This document shows positions 53,315-61,384 of a DNA stretch of 64,000 nt, in pieces. Source of the DNA: Bacteroidota bacterium (GTDB lineage: Bacteria > Bacteroidota > Rhodothermia > Rhodothermales > UBA10348); contig JAJCYP010000046.1 in assembly GCA_029262855.1 (NCBI GenBank), forward strand, positions 1 to 64,000, given 5' to 3'. The number at the start of each line of letters is the position of its first letter. The stretch's first letter is position 1. The position numbers were made by a program, and so were the translations under genes. The notes below the pieces were generated by a model, which did no database searches, had not been told where the DNA came from, and was given only the letters and a program-made list of their open reading frames with translations.

Positions 53315-54263
53315 CGTGGAAGACCAGATGGGCAGCGCCAAGCACGCCGACCTCATTTCCTCTGGGTTCCTGGATGATCTCAATGCCCTCTCTCAGACCG
53401 TGGGTTACATACTGCAGAATGGTGCTCCTGGCGGCGTCAAAAATGAAGTCGCCGGCTGCCGAGAGGCCGCCTCCCACCACGAGCTTCCGGATATCAAGCA
53501 AATTAACGGCCGAACCGAGGAGGACGCCCAATTTGTGGCCCGCCCAATTGAGGATCTCACGTGCCGTCTCGTCACCTTGAACGGCGGCATCGTAGATGAG
53601 CCGGGGTTCCAGCTCTCCCTGGGATGCGAGCAGGTCGTTCAGGCTCGACGCAGGGTTTTGCCGAGCCATCCGGGCGGCGTGTACAGAAAGAAAGCGTTGC
53701 CCCAGATAAGCTTCCGACGCTCCACATATATCGTGATTGTCGGCTGGACCGTCGTAGTCGATGGTCATGTGCCCAAGTTCGCCTGCTCCGCCCGTCGCAC
53801 CCCGAAAAATGCGGTTCCGATATATGATGGCGCCGCCGACTCCTGTCCCCAGCGTCACCATGATGAAGGAATCGAAGCGCCTGCCGGCGCCATAGTGTGC
53901 GCACCCGAGACCGGCAACATTGGCGTCGTTTTCCACCAACACCCGGACAGGCGTTCCGATGAGGGGAGACAGGGAATCCCCGAGGTGGATGGATGTCCAG
54001 CCGGGGAGGTTGGGTGGCTGCGAGACGGTGGTTCGATCCCAATTGATGATGCCCGGACTGCCGACTCCCACGCCCAGCACCGGACTCTCGGCCCGGTCCA
54101 GCATCAGTCTGACCAGTCCGGCCATGTTGGCCAGCACCGCGTCGGGTCCGCGATCCGCCTCGGTATCACAGTGGGCGGTGTGCACAAGACCATGCCCCCG
54201 GGAGACCAAGGCGCACTTTATTGAGGTGCCGCCGAGGTCAACACCAATGGCCAACTGATCCAT
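53277..54263 (-). CDS. ROK-family sugar kinase with degenerate zinc motif
   Basis: The 328-residue protein has the ROK nucleotide-binding motifs IGVDLGGTSIKCALVS, VLVENDANVAGLG and VTLGTGVGGAIIY, and the segment TGGAGELGHMTIDYDG. These are glucokinase-type or N-acetylmannosamine-kinase-type enzymes. The cysteine cluster CxCGxxGCxE that binds zinc in most ROK proteins is missing; the region reads DNHDICGASEAY, with one unrelated Cys. Zinc is therefore probably not bound in the usual way. It abuts the ftsB-like gene with no gap, and lptD overlaps its 3' end. Confidence 0.85.
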   Translation of the reverse strand: MDQLAIGVDLGGTSIKCALVSRGHGLVHTAHCDTEADRGPDAVLANMAGLVRLMLDRAESPVLGVGVGSPGIINWDRTTVSQPPNLPGWTSIHLGDSLSPLIGTPVRVLVENDANVAGLGCAHYGAGRRFDSFIMVTLGTGVGGAIIYRNRIFRGATGGAGELGHMTIDYDGPADNHDICGASEAYLGQRFLSVHAARMARQNPASSLNDLLASQGELEPRLIYDAAVQGDETAREILNWAGHKLGVLLGSAVNLLDIRKLVVGGGLSAAGDFIFDAARSTILQYVTHGLREGIEIIQEPRGNEVGVLGAAHLVFHDADDRSASGTSA

Positions 54264-54566
54264 CTACTGTCCCTGCTGCACCGGATGGACCGTCTCTCCC
54301 TCACGCTGCATCCCATACTGCTCCCGCGCGATCCGCTCCACTTCCTCATCGGTCAGATCGGTCTCCAACTCCGACTGAAGGCGATCGATCTCGTCGGTCA
54401 ACACCTGATTTTCGCTTCGCAGGGCCTCGGCCTCACTATGCCAGGCATACCGCCTGAGGAGGCTGTGACTGTCAAGAAACCCGACCCAGATAATCACCAG
54501 CACTGCCGCAACTCCGAGCATCATGCCACGGTAACGGGCCAGTAGTTCTCGGGCTCGATCGATCAT
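54264..54566 (-). CDS. Septum formation initiator, FtsB/DivIC-like
   Basis: The 100-residue bitopic protein has one transmembrane helix (about 15-32, MMLGVAAVLVIIWVGFL) and a periplasmic coiled coil (SEAEALRSENQVLTDEIDRL), then the IAREQYGMQREGE segment that marks FtsB/DivIC proteins. These bridge FtsL and FtsQ in the divisome. It lies directly after eno, as ftsB does in many bacteria, and its stop codon is adjacent to the ROK start codon. Confidence 0.9.
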   Translation of the reverse strand: MIDRARELLARYRGMMLGVAAVLVIIWVGFLDSHSLLRRYAWHSEAEALRSENQVLTDEIDRLQSELETDLTDEEVERIAREQYGMQREGETVHPVQQGQ

Positions 54567-54607
54567 ACTTGAATCGGAGATCGTCCGGGGAGCGTGGTTG
54601 TCGGTTC

Positions 54608-57252
<2,645 letters not shown>

Positions 57253-57294
57253 GTTGGTCGTCCGTGTTGCGTCCACAGGAAATTAAACTGAATG

Positions 57295-58590
57295 TCAGCC
57301 GAGTTGGCGGCGTGCGAACCAGCGTTCTGCAAAGTTGACGTTGATCCCGATCCTGAAGTATCGATCGCGAACCAGACTCCCCGTCGCAGTGCCTCTGGTG
57401 CCCACATCCAGATTAATATCAATCCTTGTGCCGGCATTCAGTGTCGGGAGGCTCACGCCGCTTGTAATGCCATAAGAGTTGACCCGCTGGCCAGCAGCAG
57501 GAGAGATGTAGCCGGACTCCGTAAACGCGCCCAATCGATACGCTGTCCGCTCCATGAATGAAGCAAGAAGATCGCGACCCGCCGGAAAGTATTCAATTCC
57601 GCCGGAGACACGAAGCCGGTCATCGGTATTGGATTGTCCTCCGGCCGTGTATCCCGGGAAGCTGAGATCGCTCGAGAAGTTGCTCCATGGTTCGAAACGG
57701 AGGTCAGCGTTCATCGAGATCTTTGCGCTGGGCTGGTAGAGAACCCCGAGCCCAACCGACAGCGGTATCTTCGTCGAACCTGTAATCTCACTGCTCAGGG
57801 TGTCGGCGGTCAGGCCGCGGCCCTCGGCAACGACGCGCGTAGCGTCGAGCGTGGTAGGCAGATCCAACGTGAGCGCCACGTTAAAGAAGTCCGACTCGCG
57901 CAGCAGTCCCCTCAGAGAGAGGCGGCCTCCCAGACCCAGAGTGGCACCCACCAACCGGGTTGAGCGGACCACTTTCGCATCCACGTACCGGGCGTCCTGA
58001 AACACCGTCTCTTGAACATCCTCGATCAGGCCAAAAATCACGTCAGTCCGCAGTCCGAGGGACAGCGTTCGGTTCAACCGATAGCCAACGCCGGTGCTGA
58101 TGCGGTTCAGCCCTCCGCTGCCCTGGAATCTGGCGCCGAAGCTCTCACCCGAGTCAAGGGCATCGCCCAGATCCAGGGGCTTGACCACGTCGATGAGATA
58201 GCCGACCTGGCTCATCTTCGAAAAGCCGAGTGCCACACCCACCTTGTTGGGAATGAGCGGGATTCCCAGCGTCAGGCCGTCGAAAGAGCTGGATGACAAC
58301 TTGCTTTGAACGTCGAGCGCATCGGTGGTCTCGACGCCCTCGAACCTCATGCCCCCGGAGAGCCTCACCAGCCCCTGATCGCTCAGCGAGGCCGGATTGG
58401 CCAGGTTCGTGAAGGTCACCGAGTTGTAGGCCAGCCCTTCGCCACCCAACGCGTACGATTTTGAGGCGTAGTGCGGCAGCAGCTGTCCCAATCCGAATCG
58501 GGAGTAGACCGAGCCTTCACCCGACTGTTGGGCAAATGCCGTCGAACCCGTGAGGGTCGAGAGCAGGACAAATAGGAGAATGCGCCTCAT
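57295..58590 (-). CDS. OmpP1/FadL-type outer-membrane barrel protein
   Basis: The 431-residue product has a signal peptide (RILLFVLLSTLTGSTAFAQ) and then SGEGSVYSRFGLGQLLPHYA, SYALGGEGLAYNSVTFTNLA and NPASLSDQG, a pattern of barrel proteins related to OmpP1/FadL and to PorV-like proteins in FCB bacteria. The rest is a run of beta strands with a C-terminal NVNFAERWFARRQLG. The start overlaps the lipoprotein stop by four bases (ATGA), which indicates coupling. Whether it transports hydrophobic compounds or anchors secreted proteins cannot be told from the sequence. Confidence 0.8.
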   Translation of the reverse strand: MRRILLFVLLSTLTGSTAFAQQSGEGSVYSRFGLGQLLPHYASKSYALGGEGLAYNSVTFTNLANPASLSDQGLVRLSGGMRFEGVETTDALDVQSKLSSSSFDGLTLGIPLIPNKVGVALGFSKMSQVGYLIDVVKPLDLGDALDSGESFGARFQGSGGLNRISTGVGYRLNRTLSLGLRTDVIFGLIEDVQETVFQDARYVDAKVVRSTRLVGATLGLGGRLSLRGLLRESDFFNVALTLDLPTTLDATRVVAEGRGLTADTLSSEITGSTKIPLSVGLGVLYQPSAKISMNADLRFEPWSNFSSDLSFPGYTAGGQSNTDDRLRVSGGIEYFPAGRDLLASFMERTAYRLGAFTESGYISPAAGQRVNSYGITSGVSLPTLNAGTRIDINLDVGTRGTATGSLVRDRYFRIGINVNFAERWFARRQLG

Positions 58591-59693
58591 CGTTGGACGG
58601 GGGTTACGGCAAGGTGGAGAACCGGAGCCGTGGGCATCAGGATCACCGAGATCCCGTTGTCCGAGTCTGGCACCCTGAGTTCAAAATGATCCAACGCACT
58701 CTTTCCCCTCAACAGGACACTCAGCGAGTCGTGAAGTTGTATCGACTCGAACTGGAAATACGTTTCTCCGCGGGAGGCCAGTCCTATCGGCAGGCGAGTC
58801 CCGTCACGGGATATCCAATCCAACTGCAGTTGGGCGATGGCGGGTCTGGAAAAACCCGTAGGGGTGTTGACGCTGAGGGAGGTATCGGCCGGAACGCGGA
58901 CGAGTCCCCTGTTCAGCACGAGGGAAGTGGGTGCGCCAAATTGCGGGGTAAACGCGGCGGCTTGTGCCTGACCATCCTGAAAAATCAGGCCGCTGGATCC
59001 GGAGGATGGTCCCACCGGGTCAATCAACCTGGTAAGACTGCGCCCGGCGCTGAAGAAGGTCGTGTCTCCGGCGGTGACTAGCCGGATCGATGATCCCAGC
59101 ACCTGGGCCCCGAACACCAGGGATCGGGATTCGGTCGTGAGTTCGAAGCCGTGAAACGCGTCGCCGAAGGTCTCGCTCTTGAACGTGGTATCCCACCGGG
59201 CAATCCAGTCATCGGGGAGTGGAATGGCGAGCAGGGTGGACTGTGGGTGCTGCAGGGACTGCGTGACCACGTCACCCACGAAGATGGTCGTGTCCGAGTT
59301 CGTCCCAGTGCCGGACCATTCAAGATCCACGCTTCTCAAGGTGACGGTGACCTCTGTCAGCGAGTCGCCGTAGAGGTAGTTCGAAAGCAGGAGCAGGTCG
59401 GCCCGCTCAATGGGGTTGTTTTCGAAGGCCTGGGTGAACACACCGGGGGACACGAAGTCCAGATAGCCGCGAGCCTCGGTGGTGCCGAGTTCGGGATCAT
59501 CCACCGAGCCGAACAACGTCCGGGCTGCGTTGCCTGTGTTTTCAATGGCCGGAATGTACTCCGGTGCCGAGGATTGAACCTGGAGGACGTACGGAGTGCC
59601 AGACTGTTCATCCACGAGGTCGATCCCCACTGGGGCTGGATCGTCACAGGCGGCCACGGCCAAAAGGCAGAAGGCGAGAAGTAGTCGATGCAT
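58587..59693 (-). CDS. DUF4270-like lipoprotein
   Basis: The 368-residue product has a lipoprotein signal ending in LAVAAC (Cys16). The mature part begins DDPAPVGIDLVDEQSG and includes ERADLLLLSNYLYGDSLTEV and several beta-sandwich-like strands, close in pattern to DUF4270 lipoproteins of Bacteroidota. DUF4270 genes are often found beside a glycogen-synthase N-terminal-domain gene, as here. A large bulged hairpin lies 14-61 bases before its start codon. Function unknown. Confidence 0.65.
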   Translation of the reverse strand: MHRLLLAFCLLAVAACDDPAPVGIDLVDEQSGTPYVLQVQSSAPEYIPAIENTGNAARTLFGSVDDPELGTTEARGYLDFVSPGVFTQAFENNPIERADLLLLSNYLYGDSLTEVTVTLRSVDLEWSGTGTNSDTTIFVGDVVTQSLQHPQSTLLAIPLPDDWIARWDTTFKSETFGDAFHGFELTTESRSLVFGAQVLGSSIRLVTAGDTTFFSAGRSLTRLIDPVGPSSGSSGLIFQDGQAQAAAFTPQFGAPTSLVLNRGLVRVPADTSLSVNTPTGFSRPAIAQLQLDWISRDGTRLPIGLASRGETYFQFESIQLHDSLSVLLRGKSALDHFELRVPDSDNGISVILMPTAPVLHLAVTPVQR

Positions 59694-59706
59694 AAACTAG
59701 AGGGTT

Positions 59707-59754
59707 CGTTTCGCAACGATCCGGAGAGACCAGATCGTATGCCTCTGCGAAACG
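59707..59754 (-). promoter_or_regulatory. Bulged leader hairpin of the DUF4270-like gene
   Basis: On the minus strand, CGTTTCGCA (59754-59746) pairs with TGCGAAACG (59715-59707), and ACGATCTGG (59738-59730) pairs with CCGGATCGT (59724-59716) with one G-U pair, around the five-base loop TCTCT. A seven-base bulge GAGGCAT lies on the 5' side only. The 18-bp structure ends 14 bases before the start codon and has no T tract, so it looks like a structured 5' leader rather than a terminator. No known riboswitch class fits that I can see. Confidence 0.6.
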
Positions 59755-59804
59755 GAGCGCCTGGAGATCGCCAACGGAGCCAGCGCGCAGGTTTGTATCA
59801 CAGC

Positions 59805-59833
59805 AAAAACCCCATCGACAGGCGATGGGGTTT
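59805..59833 (-). terminator. Intrinsic terminator after the GlgA-N gene
   Basis: On the minus strand AAACCCCATCG (59833-59823) and CGATGGGGTTT (59817-59807) form an 11-bp stem with a five-base loop, followed by a T run, TTTTT including the last stem bases (59809-59805). It lies 45 bases after the stop codon. A nearly perfect palindrome GCCCTGCA-A-TGCAGGGC at 59838-59854 precedes it. The terminator separates the GlgA-N transcript from the lipoprotein gene, or attenuates read-through. Confidence 0.85.
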
Positions 59834-59877
59834 GCCAGCCCTGCAATGCAGGGCATGAAGTGAGGTTTCCCGGCTGC

Positions 59878-60639
59878 TCAGGCAGCCACGCCCGCCTGGA
59901 CCCGTTCGTAGACCGCCGAGGCAAGATTCATGTTGGCTTCAGGATCTTCGCCAAACTTCTGGGCACCGTTGGACGAATCGTGGGGTCCGAGGTGGATTAC
60001 GCCGTCTGCAAATGAGGCGCCGATTTCGGTGGGCTCCTTGCCGGACAGGGCACCACCTTTCGGCAGGCCGAAGTCTGTGACCATCTTGTCGGTGATCTTG
60101 CCTTCGAAGTCCACCGATTGGGGGGTGTAGACCACCTTGGCGTCGGCAAACAGGGCATGGTCGGCGTACTCGGTCTTCAGCAGGAAGGGCACCATCCCGC
60201 TGAGCCAGCCGAATGCGTGCACCACGTCCGGTTGCCATCCCAGGTTGCTGATGGTCTGGAGGACTGACTTGGCGTAGAAGATGGACCGCTCGGGGTTGTC
60301 CGCGAACAACTTGCCTGCCTTGTCCGCGAAGATGCCGCGGCGCTTGAACATGTAGGCATTGTCCATGAAGTAGACCTGAAGCCTGATCCCCGGGATGGAG
60401 GCCACCTTGACCTTCAGGGCTTCCATGGTTTCGCCCGTTGAGATCTCGGACCCGGACAGCCGAATGACCTCATGCAACCGATTGCGTCGCTCGCTGACGA
60501 TTCCGTACCTCGGCATCATGATCCGGGTCTCGACGCCGGCATTCTCATGCAGGCTTTCGGGGAGGGTCCGGACCAGTGTGGCGACTTCCGACTTATTGGT
60601 GAAGGGGGCTACCTCGTCCGAGACAAACAGGACCCTCAT
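59878..60639 (-). CDS. Glycogen/starch synthase N-terminal-domain-only protein
   Basis: The 253-residue protein matches only the first Rossmann domain of GT5 glycogen synthases: MRVLFVSDEVAPFTNKSEVA, the ETRIMMPRYGIVSERRNRL segment, ERSIFYAKSVLQTISNLGWQ and PDVVHAFGWLSGMVPFLL. The C-terminal domain that binds ADP-glucose is absent, and the gene ends normally with a terminator, so it is not simply truncated by a local frameshift. Proteins of this kind are widespread in Bacteroidota next to DUF4270 lipoproteins. Catalysis as a normal glycogen synthase is unlikely. A promoter lies about 220 bases upstream. Confidence 0.85.
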   Translation of the reverse strand: MRVLFVSDEVAPFTNKSEVATLVRTLPESLHENAGVETRIMMPRYGIVSERRNRLHEVIRLSGSEISTGETMEALKVKVASIPGIRLQVYFMDNAYMFKRRGIFADKAGKLFADNPERSIFYAKSVLQTISNLGWQPDVVHAFGWLSGMVPFLLKTEYADHALFADAKVVYTPQSVDFEGKITDKMVTDFGLPKGGALSGKEPTEIGASFADGVIHLGPHDSSNGAQKFGEDPEANMNLASAVYERVQAGVAA

Positions 60640-60952
60640 AGCGCTTTCTGATTCGTGGGCTGAATGGAGGATTCCGCAGGAACAGCCCGATGGCTGCAAG
60701 GACTCAATCCGTCATCGCGATGCGCGTCTGCGCCGGTGGGCAACGAAGCCCATGGACTGGCCTCGACAATTGTCCCTCGTACCGGCTCCTCAGATGCCTA
60801 CACCACTACGACGGAACTAGACCAGATCATACAAAGAGTTATTCCTGACGGCTCCGTAAAATACGACTATGTCACTGTTTTTCAAACGGTCAGGCAGGAA
60901 TTGATGTGGTCCTTATCCTGCGCGGGCCGCTCATCCATCCTCTTCGGACGCC
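60640..60952. other. 313-base intergenic region without a convincing gene
   Basis: This is the only gap over 300 bases. It separates the divergent GlgA-N and DCC genes. The central part (about 60820-60915) is A/T-richer than the surroundings and contains the minus-strand promoter candidate. A 107-codon plus-strand reading frame (60664-60987) crosses it, but it has no start context, no recognisable sequence and overlaps the DCC gene, so I do not call it. Confidence 0.6.
60858..60885 (-). promoter_or_regulatory. Candidate promoter of the GlgA-N gene
   Basis: On the minus strand TTGAAA (60885-60880) and TATTTT (60863-60858) are separated by 16 bases. The bases also fit a Bacteroidota-type pair, TTTG at 60886-60883 and TATTTTAC. 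Transcription would start near 60850 and give a leader of about 210 bases before the ATG at 60639. Confidence 0.5.
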
Positions 60953-61384
60953 TTGCCAACCGACAATCGCCCAATCATACTCTTTGACGGGGTCTGCAAC
61001 CTCTGCAACGCAGCCGTCAATTACGTGATAGATCACGATCCACAGGCCCGGTTCCGTCTGGGAGCGCTGCAATCCAAAGCTGGAGCCAATCTTCTGGCGT
61101 CGGTCAGCTTGCCCGATGGGTTTCTGGAGAGCATTATTCTGGTCGAGGGTAGTGAGGTTTTCCTCCGGTCGGACGCGGCGATTCGGATTGCCCGAAGATT
61201 GACGGGACCGGCCCGCTATCTCTGGTGGACCCGGGTTGTGCCGCGATTTCTCCGCGACCCGGCATACCGCCTGGTGGCTCGCTACCGGTACAACTGGTTC
61301 GGGAAGCGCGACACCTGCCGGGTACCGACGCCGGAGTTGATGGACCGCTTTATTGACCCTGGGGAGGTTGCCCTTGCTGGCTGA
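60953..61384 (+). CDS. DCC-family (DUF393) thiol-disulfide oxidoreductase-like protein
   Basis: The 143-residue protein has the family signature ILFDGVCNLCNAAVNYVID, named for its Asp-Cys-Cys pattern, followed by RFRLGALQSKAGANLL and the typical ending with ARYRYNWFGKRD. DCC proteins are small thioredoxin-fold-like proteins of uncertain function. The likely start is the TTG at 60953, which puts the signature near residue 10. Its last 35 bases overlap the end of the convergent DUF4175 gene. Confidence 0.88.
   Translation: MPTDNRPIILFDGVCNLCNAAVNYVIDHDPQARFRLGALQSKAGANLLASVSLPDGFLESIILVEGSEVFLRSDAAIRIARRLTGPARYLWWTRVVPRFLRDPAYRLVARYRYNWFGKRDTCRVPTPELMDRFIDPGEVALAG

Noticed and set aside
60664-60987. 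107-codon plus-strand frame in the largest gap
   Set aside because: No similarity, no ribosome-binding context, and it overlaps the DCC gene and the minus-strand promoter candidate.
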